A stretch of DNA of 20,361 nt from an uncultured Dorea sp. (GCA_910579335.1 CAJTUQ010000046.1:1-20361), one strand, 5' to 3'; shown: positions 6,980 to 15,112, counted from the first letter of the stretch. Program-made: numbers and translations. The notes: a model not told the origin generated them from the letters alone.

Positions 6980-8762
6980 ACCGAATCCACTGTTCCTCGT
7001 CGGAATAGGGGATGATTGGAAGGTTAATATAGGAATCACGAATACTGTCAACATATATTTTGTATTCGATATCTTGGCTGTTTGGAAGCTGTACCATCCA
7101 GTGATACGGATTGGCGTCGTAATTTTTAATTTCTATCTCAATGCGGTGGCCTTTTTTGAATACCATAGATGTGTTCATAACTTCAATCGTATATTCGTTA
7201 ATTTCACCCGGCACCACCGGTACTTTTCTTGTGTGGTCATTGTTGAGTTCCCAGGGCTCTAAATTTTTCTTCTCAAGACCTCTGTGGGATGCCCGCAGAT
7301 TTCCCGTTACAATATTCTGCGGCCTGCCCTCAGGAGGAACGTCATTGAGCATGACTGTGAAATTCGCATCGGTTTTGTCGATTGCACACATCAGATGCAT
7401 TACGATAGGGCCGGTTACTTCTACGTCTTCTTTAAGGACAGGTGTTTGAAAGACCATGCTTGGGACTTCGTAGGTTTCGTTAGAGCCTCCTCTATATGGA
7501 CTTTTGTGATTCAACCGTAAAGGAGGAATGTGCTCATCGGTTTCCTTTTCGGTGGAAAGGAGGCCGCCGTCACGCAGATAGTATTTGGTCCATTGCGTAC
7601 GTGCCAGAGGCCATTCATATTCATAGCGGAACTTTTCTATGCCGCGTACAAGGAGTTTCATCGGCGGCTCATCCATAATGCCGGTATCAATTCCTTTCAG
7701 CCAGTAATCGTACCACCTTAAATATTCCGGCGTCATAATCCGGTGGGGCAGATGAAGCGCGTCGTGCTCTTCAGGAGCGGCCAGCTTGCGCGGAACAGAC
7801 ATATCTCCATGTGTAAACAGGAAGAAAGGCCCCTGTGAAAACCGTCCCAGTTCATAATATTCGGAAATGAGGTACATGGGGACTTTGATGTCTTCCGGAT
7901 GGCTCTGTATGGAACGTTCCCTCCAAAAATCGCAGTCGTCGTCATGCAGCAGTATATCAAAGAAATAAGTCTGGTTTCTGGGCGGCCAGCAGCTTAATAT
8001 GCCGGAATAGAGCGCGCTGTGGTTAATATCCGGATCTTCCAGACGTTTTTTAATGCGCTCCTTCAACTCCTCTGTTGTGTAGGTACGTTCTGCTGTCGAG
8101 ATGGAATTGACATCCGGGCAGAAATCCGTGTACATGAAAGAGCGGTTTACAAATACGCCGCCGGGATAGTTATGGTGGTACATGTTATCCACGACTTCAA
8201 CCATCATAATGGCTTTTAGGTGCGGCGGATTAAGTGCTGCTACAACCGGCTGCAGAATAGAGAAATATGAAATGCCAATCATCCCTATATTCCCATTACA
8301 GTATGGAAGGGAGGCGGTCCATTCAATTACGTCATAGCAGTCCTCCTGCTCCTGGCGTCCGTACAGGCCGTCCCATGCCCCTTCTGACTTCCCGATGCCT
8401 CTGGGGTCGGGGACAACTACGATATAGCCGTGTTTTACATATTCATAGATGTCTCCGGCTTCGATTGTATGGTCGAAAAGCACGGACTTAAACTGCATGG
8501 AAATACGATCCAGTGTCTGAATGGATTTTCCGTAGGCGGAAAAAGCTACAAGACCAGGGAATTTAGTGTCTTCGTCTGTGTCAGGCCGGTAAATGTCAAC
8601 GGCAAGCGTGGTGCCGTCCCGCACCTGCATCCGGACATCCTCTTCTTTAAGTACCTTGTATTTGCGGGGTGTCATTTTTTCTATGCCGTTCATATAGCGG
8701 TCGTCCCAATATCGTGGTTTTTTGTCAAGACCGACAATTTCTAATTTTTCTTTATTACTCAT
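6978..8762 (-). CDS. CocE/NonD family alpha/beta hydrolase (S15-like), catalytic residues present
   Basis: This 594-residue protein belongs to the CocE/NonD family of acyl esterases and X-Pro dipeptidyl peptidase-like enzymes. The N-terminal alpha/beta-hydrolase part has the strand-turn VVVPDPRGIGKSEG (residues 115-128) and the nucleophile elbow GISYF with Ser165. The segment YLRWYDYWLKGIDTGIMDEP (347-366) and a jelly-roll C-terminal domain follow. The acid position is probably Glu304 (YYELG), where relatives usually have Asp. The histidine is among His333, His337 and His340. No signal peptide is seen, so it acts in the cytosol. It lies 14 bases after its paralogue, with AGGAGG before the ATG. 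Substrate unknown: esters, amides or N-acyl amino acids are possible. Confidence 0.88.
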   Translation of the reverse strand: MSNKEKLEIVGLDKKPRYWDDRYMNGIEKMTPRKYKVLKEEDVRMQVRDGTTLAVDIYRPDTDEDTKFPGLVAFSAYGKSIQTLDRISMQFKSVLFDHTIEAGDIYEYVKHGYIVVVPDPRGIGKSEGAWDGLYGRQEQEDCYDVIEWTASLPYCNGNIGMIGISYFSILQPVVAALNPPHLKAIMMVEVVDNMYHHNYPGGVFVNRSFMYTDFCPDVNSISTAERTYTTEELKERIKKRLEDPDINHSALYSGILSCWPPRNQTYFFDILLHDDDCDFWRERSIQSHPEDIKVPMYLISEYYELGRFSQGPFFLFTHGDMSVPRKLAAPEEHDALHLPHRIMTPEYLRWYDYWLKGIDTGIMDEPPMKLLVRGIEKFRYEYEWPLARTQWTKYYLRDGGLLSTEKETDEHIPPLRLNHKSPYRGGSNETYEVPSMVFQTPVLKEDVEVTGPIVMHLMCAIDKTDANFTVMLNDVPPEGRPQNIVTGNLRASHRGLEKKNLEPWELNNDHTRKVPVVPGEINEYTIEVMNTSMVFKKGHRIEIEIKNYDANPYHWMVQLPNSQDIEYKIYVDSIRDSYINLPIIPYSDEEQWIR

Positions 8763-8776
8763 TTTGTCCTCCTCAT

Positions 8777-10567
8777 CTATTCCACCCAGTTTTTTTCTTT
8801 ATTAACAACCGGGAGTTCAATCCATGAAGCGTGGATGCTGTCCATATAAATAGAGAAATTTACCTCTCTGGACAGTGGATGCGGCCCGGCTACGCGGCCT
8901 GACGTATACAGTCTTGGCAGACTTGCCATTTCATGAAAATCGAAATACTGCTGGTCCATTGTTTTAAATTCTATTTCTGCCAGATGCCCTTTTTTGTACA
9001 TATTATCTACAGGAGCCATTTCGAATACGTATTCGTAAATCTTTCCGGGTATTACAGGCTCCTCCCTTGTATGGACATTCTTAGGCCGGTGCGCTTCGCT
9101 TTTTGATGAAAGCTCTCTCCTAGAGCATTTTAAGTAACCGGTAGACAGCAGGGTACGGTATCCGCTTTCGCTGTCTTTGTCCCACAACTTTACAGCCAGA
9201 TGCGCATCTTCGGTATCTATGGATGCGAATAGGTGCATCGTGACCGGGCCGCATATTTCTGTATCCGCTGTAAATACGTTTGAAGTATATACAAGGGCGG
9301 GAACATCTTCCGGCATCTGTGACAACTTTGTCGGGGGGATGTGCCGTATCGTGTCCGGCTGTGCCGCGCATTCCGTTTCTTGTGATTCGGACAAAAAGCA
9401 TCCTTTCCGAAGGTACATTTTTTTATACTGGGTGTCGGCACAGGGCCATTGCTCTTCATACCGGTACTTGTTTTCACCCATGACAAAAAATTTCATCGGC
9501 GGTTCATCCATAATGCCGCTGTCAATATTCTTCAACCAATAATCATACCATCTAAGCTGCTCTGAAACAGGTTTTTCATATGGTGAGGTCCTGGCTGACG
9601 CCGCATCAATCATCATAAGTTTTTTCGGCAGATCTTTATCCAGTTTGTTATAGATGTCATAGGCAGAGATGGTGGAGTATCCATATTCATAATATAATCC
9701 TACAATATATGACGGAATGGAGACTTTTCGGTCTCCGAAACTTCTTCTGCTCCACCATTCGCTCTGGAACGGATGAAGCATTACATCGATGTTCCATGTA
9801 TAATGGCGCGGCGGAAAGCTGTCAAGACCTCTGTAATAATAAGAATTTGTGGCAATTTCAGGCTGCTTCTTCGCACGGTCGAGCATTTCTTTCAGATCTT
9901 TTTCGGAATTTTCCAGCTCGGCTTCAGAAATTGCATTTGTATGCGGTATGTAACTGCACAAAGGATAATTGATATCACTTAAGATGCCGCCCGGATAGCA
10001 ATCCATGTACATGTCGTCAATAACGTCAACCGGCATAATCGCTTTCAGGTATGGCGGGTTCATTGCAGCGACCAGCGGCTGTATTTTGCCGGCATAACCG
10101 CATCCGATCATGCCTACGCCGCCATCAGACAAGTAATGTCCGGCCCAGCGGATAACTTCGTAGCAGTCTTCTTGATCCTGCCTGCTTAAAACTCCGGTGC
10201 AGCGTCCCTCGGAGTTCAGGATACCGCGCGGATTGACGACAACAACGATGTAGCCTCTCGCTGCAAAATAATCGATGCCTCCGATTTCAATTCCTTGTTC
10301 ATACATGAATTTTCCGAGCTGAATCGGATCTCTTTTTCTTCCGGCTGCCTGGGCAGTCTTTCCGAAGGGTGAAAATCCTACTAAAACCGGATGTCTGTTG
10401 TTGTCGTCTGGGCGGTATACATCGCAGTACAGACGCACGTCATCTTTCATAACAATGGGACGGTCCTGTTCAATCCTGATTTCGTATGTTGGTTTTGAAA
10501 GATTTTTTGATTTTTCTTTTGCCTGCGCGTCCCAATAGCAGGCGTCGTTGTTTATTTGTCTATTCAC
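8777..10567 (-). CDS. CocE/NonD family hydrolase paralogue lacking the catalytic Ser and His (putative pseudoenzyme)
   Basis: A 596-residue paralogue of the downstream hydrolase, with the same domain order and shared blocks such as LRWYDYWLKNIDSGIMDEPP and QPLVAAMNPPYLKAI. The nucleophile elbow reads GMIGCGYAGK: Gly157 (codon GGT) stands where the neighbour has Ser165, preceded by Cys156. The stretch 311-338, where the catalytic histidine is expected, has no His, and DPRG is changed to NPRG. The frame is otherwise intact, so it is under selection rather than decaying. It starts with GTG, 6 bases after GGGAGG. It has its own promoter (10598-10629) with a MerR-type spacer. It may be a structural or regulatory partner of the active paralogue, or a binding protein. 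Activity through Cys156 is a less likely alternative. Confidence 0.85.
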   Translation of the reverse strand: MNRQINNDACYWDAQAKEKSKNLSKPTYEIRIEQDRPIVMKDDVRLYCDVYRPDDNNRHPVLVGFSPFGKTAQAAGRKRDPIQLGKFMYEQGIEIGGIDYFAARGYIVVVVNPRGILNSEGRCTGVLSRQDQEDCYEVIRWAGHYLSDGGVGMIGCGYAGKIQPLVAAMNPPYLKAIMPVDVIDDMYMDCYPGGILSDINYPLCSYIPHTNAISEAELENSEKDLKEMLDRAKKQPEIATNSYYYRGLDSFPPRHYTWNIDVMLHPFQSEWWSRRSFGDRKVSIPSYIVGLYYEYGYSTISAYDIYNKLDKDLPKKLMMIDAASARTSPYEKPVSEQLRWYDYWLKNIDSGIMDEPPMKFFVMGENKYRYEEQWPCADTQYKKMYLRKGCFLSESQETECAAQPDTIRHIPPTKLSQMPEDVPALVYTSNVFTADTEICGPVTMHLFASIDTEDAHLAVKLWDKDSESGYRTLLSTGYLKCSRRELSSKSEAHRPKNVHTREEPVIPGKIYEYVFEMAPVDNMYKKGHLAEIEFKTMDQQYFDFHEMASLPRLYTSGRVAGPHPLSREVNFSIYMDSIHASWIELPVVNKEKNWVE

Positions 10568-10597
10568 ATTTTACCTCCCGATTTTTTTGATACAATG

Positions 10598-10629
10598 ATT
10601 ATAAGCCCTTCCCTTCGGGGCAAAGTCAA
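10598..10629 (-). promoter_or_regulatory. MerR-type promoter (20-bp spacer) before the hydrolase pair
   Basis: Minus strand: TTGACT (10629 to 10624), 20-base spacer, TATAAT (10603 to 10598). The spacer has a CCC-N4-GGG dyad (10611-10620). A 20-bp spacer is too long for normal sigma-A recognition and is the hallmark of promoters activated by MerR proteins. The same layout occurs before the merR-like gene at 14889-14920. The -35 box overlaps the kynU stop codon. Confidence 0.72.
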
Positions 10630-11888
10630 AATATTAATAATTTGCGGAGGTTATCCGCCGTCTGCCATACATCTTCATAACTCATAAAAAGAGGAGAGAA
10701 GGAAATCCGTATCTGATTTTTTCCCGTAGGTTCGGTGTTTTGGGCCAGCTTTGCTTTTACGGAAGCTTTCAGTTTATCAGTCACTACCGAACCGCTGTCG
10801 AGAAATTCAGTAATTTCATCTGAAGCGGAATGAAGGAGCGTGACGTGCCCGCCTCTTTTGTGCGCCTGTCTTGGGGTGAGAATCCTGACCCCGTATTTTG
10901 AAAGCCTTTCATCAACCAGAGACATAAAATATTCTGTCATACCGAGAGATTTCTTCCGTATAGCGTCAATCCCCGCTTCAAGTATCATATCCAGAGAACC
11001 CTCAAGGGGAGCAATATTCAGAATCAGAGGAGAGCCGTGCTGCCATCCGCCCGCACCTGTTTCAGCTTCAAAATGCGCAAGCTTTTGAAATTGCTTTTCC
11101 TTGACATAGCCATGCCATCCGGGCATGGCCGGCGAAATGCCGAAATTTTTTTCGTGTATAAATATCGTAGCCGGGCATCCAAGCCCGCCGTTTAAATATT
11201 TATAATTACACCATACGCCGAAATCAGCGCCCCAGTCATGGAGCTTGTGGGGAACCACTCCAATAGAGTGGCTCAGGTCAAAGCCAATGACGATGTTCCT
11301 TTTGGAAGCTTCATGCGTCAGACGCTCCATGTCAAGAAGCTGCCCGGTAGAATGAACAACGGAAGGAAGGAATGCAAGTGCTGTATTTTCATCCATTTTC
11401 CTTATAATATCGTCTTCATCTATCAGAGGTTCAGGACCTCCCGCAAGTATTAGTTCCTTTTCCGGGTCATAGCCTTTTAATCGTATCTGGGCTTCTAAGG
11501 CATAGCGGTCAGAGCAAAAAATTTGAGTATCGCAGACAATTTTCGTCTTTGAACCTTCAGGCTGGTAGAATGCGGAAATCAGACTGTGTATATTCGTGGT
11601 TGTCCCGCCGATTATCACAAGCTCTTTATCATGCGCCCCCGCCAGACTGCTTTCCATAGCGGCAATCCGCTCCGGGTAATAAAACCACGGAATTTTTCCT
11701 GAGAACCACCCGTTTACAAGCTGGGTTTTCCATTCTTCCGCCACTCTTTTCAGCGTTTTCTCCGAACGCCGGGACATAGGTCCCAGCCCGTTCGCTTCAT
11801 AATATAAATGTTTCGGAAGATAAAATTCTGCCTTGTATTTGGATAGTATGTCTTTTTTATCCAACTCTTTTGCGTATTCTGCGTTCAC
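10626..11888 (-). CDS. kynU: Kynureninase (PLP-dependent, aspartate aminotransferase fold)
   Basis: Kynureninase splits L-kynurenine into anthranilate and L-alanine. The 420 residues match the family. Seen are ANGLGPMS near residues 32-39, Phe124 and Asp127 in FCSDRYALEAQ, Asp204 and His207 in FDLSHSIGVVPHKLHDWGAD, the PLP lysine Lys230 in WCNYKYLNGG, GAGGWQ (278-283), and the carboxylate-binding Arg394 in IRISFSPL. Trp61 stands where the human enzyme has His102, as in kynurenine-preferring bacterial enzymes. The usual GWWGH or GWFGH is here GWHGY (257-261), and the SN pair of the human pocket is GS (285-286), so the substrate may be a kynurenine analogue. Start is GTG directly after the permease stop, with GGGAGG 8 bases upstream. 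Confidence 0.88.
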   Translation of the reverse strand: MNAEYAKELDKKDILSKYKAEFYLPKHLYYEANGLGPMSRRSEKTLKRVAEEWKTQLVNGWFSGKIPWFYYPERIAAMESSLAGAHDKELVIIGGTTTNIHSLISAFYQPEGSKTKIVCDTQIFCSDRYALEAQIRLKGYDPEKELILAGGPEPLIDEDDIIRKMDENTALAFLPSVVHSTGQLLDMERLTHEASKRNIVIGFDLSHSIGVVPHKLHDWGADFGVWCNYKYLNGGLGCPATIFIHEKNFGISPAMPGWHGYVKEKQFQKLAHFEAETGAGGWQHGSPLILNIAPLEGSLDMILEAGIDAIRKKSLGMTEYFMSLVDERLSKYGVRILTPRQAHKRGGHVTLLHSASDEITEFLDSGSVVTDKLKASVKAKLAQNTEPTGKNQIRISFSPLFMSYEDVWQTADNLRKLLIF

Positions 11889-13259
11889 TTATTCATCCTC
11901 CCAGCTTACTTCTACCTGAACTTTACCTGACTTGTAGCGTACAACTACAAAAATGAAGGATACTGCAAGAAATATAATGTTGCCTATGATAATTTCCGGA
12001 GTATTGTCTTCAAGCAGGAGCCAGTTCTGGAAAATAAGGAGCGCTCCGCAGAAATAACAGATTGCTTTTAAGGCTCCATTCGATATCTTAAACGTTGACT
12101 TGCTCCAGGCTTCAGGCAGTAACTTCGGGAGTCTTGCCGTGGCTACTACGATAAGGAATGTCGTAATATTCATAAGAATCATAGACATATTTGCTATACG
12201 GTCAATATCAAGGCCTGCCACGATGGGGAGCAGTCCTACAATATAAAAGAGTATCAGCAGATAATAGGGGGTTCCGTACTTTTCACTGATTGTGCCCAGT
12301 TTTTTTGGAAACCATCCGTCCACGCAGGCCTGCAGTACTGGTTTTGTAACCCATCCGAAGGTGGCGTTCAGTGTTGTGGAAAGTGCAAGCAGGGCACCGC
12401 CTGTTACAAAGAATACATACAGCAGTTTCGGCAGAAATGCGTTTGCGGCGACGCTCAGCGGCTGATACATAACTTCCTCTACAGGAAGAACGCCTGCTGC
12501 GACAAAACCGATAACGGTATACAATGCCGTAACTAGTAATGTGGATAACACGATTGCAAATGGTACGTCCTTCGTGGGATTTTTACATTCTCCTGAAAAG
12601 TTTACAAGATTGCCGCCGCCTGTTGTTGCGAATGATGTGAATATGGCAGCCATGCAGAAACCTTTCCAGCCTCCCATAAATAACGGCGGTTCGGGATTTG
12701 TAAAATATCCGGGTTCAATGTGGAATACGCCCAAAGCCGCAAATACTGCAAGTGCAAGAGCCAGAATAATAACCAGTATATTCTGAAGAAATGCAGCGTC
12801 TTTTACGCCAAATAAGTTAATGACAAAAAACAGTGTCAGGGCAATGACGGCCAGAGGGATTCTGGGAATGCCCGGAATAAGCGCCAGCAGATAATCTGCC
12901 AGTGACAAGGCATACATACCGATGGATATATTGCCGATAATATAAATCATTATGTAAAAGCCTGAAAAGCGTTCTCCAAGCAGCAGGCTTGCCATTGTAT
13001 ACTGTCCGCCCCTGAGACGCACTGCACTTCCGGCAAAAATGCTTGGAACTGTAACTGCCAGTGAAAATAATGCCCCGAAAAGGAAGGCAAATACAACAGA
13101 CCTTCCGGTAAATCCGATAGCCACGCCTGTCAGCGAGAATACTCCGGAACCGATAATCTGACCTAATCCCATAGAAATTAATTCTTTTTTCCCAAGGACT
13201 CTTCTTAATTTTTTTGTCGTATATTCTTCATGTACGGATGATTCATTTGTATTTCCCAT
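11889..13259 (-). CDS. APC family amino acid permease
   Basis: A 456-residue membrane protein with about 12 hydrophobic segments. The first has the APC substrate-binding break GQIIGSGVFSLTGVAIGF, where the unwound GSG part of helix 1 binds the amino group and carboxylate. Further helices include IFTSFATTGGGNLVNFSGE near the centre (helix 6 region). Both termini are polar. An AAGGAGG stands 5 bases before the ATG. It lies between the formamidase and kynureninase genes, 10 bases after the first and directly abutting the second. Importing kynurenine, N-formylkynurenine or tryptophan, or exchanging kynurenine for alanine or anthranilate, are reasonable inferences from context, not from the protein itself. 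Confidence 0.9.
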   Translation of the reverse strand: MGNTNESSVHEEYTTKKLRRVLGKKELISMGLGQIIGSGVFSLTGVAIGFTGRSVVFAFLFGALFSLAVTVPSIFAGSAVRLRGGQYTMASLLLGERFSGFYIMIYIIGNISIGMYALSLADYLLALIPGIPRIPLAVIALTLFFVINLFGVKDAAFLQNILVIILALALAVFAALGVFHIEPGYFTNPEPPLFMGGWKGFCMAAIFTSFATTGGGNLVNFSGECKNPTKDVPFAIVLSTLLVTALYTVIGFVAAGVLPVEEVMYQPLSVAANAFLPKLLYVFFVTGGALLALSTTLNATFGWVTKPVLQACVDGWFPKKLGTISEKYGTPYYLLILFYIVGLLPIVAGLDIDRIANMSMILMNITTFLIVVATARLPKLLPEAWSKSTFKISNGALKAICYFCGALLIFQNWLLLEDNTPEIIIGNIIFLAVSFIFVVVRYKSGKVQVEVSWEDE

Positions 13260-13269
13260 AATGGCCTCC

Positions 13270-14004
13270 TTATTTTTCTTTCGTTTTAGCGGTTTCTATT
13301 TCCGGCATGCATACGGCCCGTATCGGTGAGCCGTCGGATTCTGTGATATTTAAAGGGAGAAAAGAGTAAAATGCCAATCCCTTTGGAAGCTGGTTCAGAT
13401 TGCAGAGGTATTCAACAATCAGGCATCCGCCTCCTAACAGGGCTGCGTGCGCTTCGTTCCTGACATTTTCTCTCTCCATGTTTTCAAGGATGTCTGAGAA
13501 TGAAGGGTCAGCAAGACGCTTTGCCGTTGAAAATCCGAAGGCTGCATCGGCGGAACTCCCGTCCGTCCCTACAATTCTGATTCCAAGCTCTGTAAGTGCT
13601 TTGGCCGCATCCTCTGAAAGATACGGGTGGCGGAAGAAATCCCATGTTCCGTAATAGTTTTCCCAGCCCGTATTTAATATGGCAAAATCGGCCAGCCGCA
13701 GCTCTTTTTCATAGAACATAATGTCTTCGCGCGTGATTTCGTATATTTCGCCTTTATTGCTGAAATCAAGGACAATGCCCATTCCGACAAACCAGTCTGC
13801 GGGGAAATGATTTAGTGTTCTCCCGTTTTTGCTGATGTGGTAGGGTGCGTCAATATGAGTGGCGGTATGTGTTCCCATTTTCAAAAATTTTACGTTTACA
13901 CCCTCTTTTTCTGTAGTTGCGTAATCCTCTACGACAGGTGTCCTGTCACAGGGGCAGACTTGTGTCTGATTATTAATTTCTCTCGTTAAATCAATGATTT
14001 TCAC
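13270..14004 (-). CDS. kynB: Cyclase-family metal-dependent hydrolase, putative kynurenine formamidase
   Basis: The family (Cyclase, PF04199) includes KynB, which hydrolyses N-formylkynurenine to kynurenine and formate, and isatin hydrolase. The metal motif H-x3-H-x-D-x3-H is complete in GTHTATHIDAPYH: His46, His50, Asp52, His56. Further family marks are ILNTGW (109-114), GTDGSSAD (146-153), and HAALLGGG...IVEYLCNLNQLP with His186 and Glu198. At 244 residues it is longer than typical KynB (about 205-215). The start is GTG, with GGAGGAG 6 bases upstream, and overlaps the end of the regulator by 14 bases. The neighbouring kynureninase is the main reason for choosing kynurenine formamidase over other cyclase-family activities. 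Confidence 0.75.
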   Translation of the reverse strand: MKIIDLTREINNQTQVCPCDRTPVVEDYATTEKEGVNVKFLKMGTHTATHIDAPYHISKNGRTLNHFPADWFVGMGIVLDFSNKGEIYEITREDIMFYEKELRLADFAILNTGWENYYGTWDFFRHPYLSEDAAKALTELGIRIVGTDGSSADAAFGFSTAKRLADPSFSDILENMERENVRNEAHAALLGGGCLIVEYLCNLNQLPKGLAFYSFLPLNITESDGSPIRAVCMPEIETAKTKEK

Positions 14005-14842
14005 CCGATTCTCCTCCTCTCTTTCTAACGGGTATTTGAATTTCTGTTACGAACTCCTTCGGATTATCTGTCGTATAGTCGTCCATATGAAATTCCTCTC
14101 TGATATTCCCGATGATTTCGTATTCATTTTCCTCAATCCATGTAAGGATTGCTTCATAGGAGTCCATCACACTTTCATGTTCCCCGGTGTGCAGCAGAAA
14201 GGCCACCTTTTCGCAGCTTTTCTGAGTCTTGCATTTTATCCGGTCTGTTTCAGGAAATGGAGCCAGAACTCTTTTTAATATTTCAACATGGATTTCATCA
14301 TCCTTGTAAATGGAATCATAATAAACGGTATACCTTTCATTTCCTGTCTTGATTCGGCATTTATTCAGATAGTCCAACAGCTCGGCCCACAATTTTTCCT
14401 GGGTTGAATACGTATTAATGGATGCTCTAAGGCTTGCTGTCATTATTTCCGGCGTGCTTTTGATACCTACCTGGAAGGAGGACAATTGAATCCCTCTGTT
14501 GTTATCAAGTTTTCGTTTCAGGAGTTCAATCGTCTGCTTTTTTTCAGACAGTTCCTGAATCTGGCGGTTTAACTCCAATTGTTTTAATTCCAGCACTCCT
14601 TTCAGCAGCGTATGATCTTTATCTACCTCCTCCTGCAGCAGATACGTAATTTCTTTTAATGACAGCCCCATTTCTTTCAACAAAAATATTTCATTCAAAA
14701 CAGGAAGCTGGTCTGGCGTATAATACCGGTATCCTGTTGCCTCGTCCACATATCGGGGTCTTAAAAGACCTAATTCATCGTAATATCTTAAAGTTTTTCC
14801 GGATATTTTATAAATGCTTGCAAGCTGTCCGATTCGGAACAT
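13991..14842 (-). CDS. MerR family regulator with GyrI-like effector-binding domain
   Basis: A 283-residue activator-type regulator of the BmrR/TipA-like subgroup. The N-terminal winged helix-turn-helix is clear: FRIGQLASIYKISGKTLRYYDELGLL, then YVDEATGYRYYTPDQL and FLLKEMGLSLKEI. A coiled-coil dimerisation helix follows at about residues 75-115 (LKQLELNRQIQELSEKKQTI). The C-terminal half, from about 125, resembles the GyrI-like small-molecule domain (YTVYYDSIYKDDEIHVEI, and ILTWIEENEYEIIG). There are few cysteines placed for metal sensing, so an organic ligand is likely; kynurenine or a formylated or acylated derivative is the contextual guess. It is the first gene of the cluster, its promoter has a 20-bp spacer, and its end overlaps the next gene. 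Confidence 0.92.
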   Translation of the reverse strand: MFRIGQLASIYKISGKTLRYYDELGLLRPRYVDEATGYRYYTPDQLPVLNEIFLLKEMGLSLKEITYLLQEEVDKDHTLLKGVLELKQLELNRQIQELSEKKQTIELLKRKLDNNRGIQLSSFQVGIKSTPEIMTASLRASINTYSTQEKLWAELLDYLNKCRIKTGNERYTVYYDSIYKDDEIHVEILKRVLAPFPETDRIKCKTQKSCEKVAFLLHTGEHESVMDSYEAILTWIEENEYEIIGNIREEFHMDDYTTDNPKEFVTEIQIPVRKRGGESGENH

Positions 14843-14888
14843 ATCATCACCATCCTATTATTGAATAATCTATTTGCTGGTTAAGTGC

Positions 14889-14920
14889 ATTATAAAAGAT
14901 TTCCCTTGGGGGAAAGTCAA
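14889..14920 (-). promoter_or_regulatory. MerR-type promoter (20-bp spacer) of the merR-kynB-permease-kynU operon
   Basis: Minus strand: TTGACT (14920 to 14915), 20-base spacer, TATAAT (14894 to 14889). Inside is a perfect TTTCCC-N4-GGGAAA dyad (14900-14915). Both hexamers are near consensus yet badly spaced, as in promoters where a MerR protein twists the spacer to allow transcription. The predicted start is about 40 bases before the ATG. It closely matches the promoter at 10598-10629. Confidence 0.75.
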
Positions 14921-15053
14921 GATTATTTTGATAATTTCTTAATTTTTTAGCTGTTTTCTATTTTTTAATATTATTTTCAATAAACTCATCGCTTATAACT
15001 TAGAAATTACAGAATAATGTGATTCTCTGGAAAGAAATTTACAGACATGCAGT

Positions 15054-15102
15054 AAAAATAAAAAACGATAGTTTTGATATCGGTTATATCAAAACTATCG
15101 TT
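15054..15102 (-). terminator. Terminator of tRNA-Ser: 17-bp perfect hairpin
   Basis: On the minus strand, after the tRNA, the arms at 15102-15086 and 15080-15064 pair perfectly over 17 bp with a 5-base loop and are followed by T6-A-T5 (15065 to 15054). The stem is AT-rich, which its length makes up for. The remaining bases between here and the merR promoter (about 14921-15053) are AT-rich and show nothing I recognise. Confidence 0.88.
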
Positions 15103-15112
15103 ATCGAAAAGA

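Noticed and set aside
6590..7054. 154-codon minus frame spanning the rseP end and the terminator
   Set aside because: It runs through the terminator hairpin and two convergent real genes; composition is that of a shadow frame.
8430..8744. Plus-strand open frames inside the hydrolase genes (also 7141-7449 and 9177-9542)
   Set aside because: All are opposite well-supported hydrolase coding sequence and lack domains and ribosome sites.
10604..10623. GCCC...GGGC hairpin after kynU as a terminator
   Set aside because: No T-tract follows; the sequence is better explained as the spacer dyad of a MerR-type promoter.
15054..15102. 17-bp inverted repeat as an attachment site or mobile element end beside a tRNA
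   Set aside because: It is followed by a T-tract in the direction of the tRNA and no integrase or duplicated tRNA end is present, so a terminator is the simple reading.
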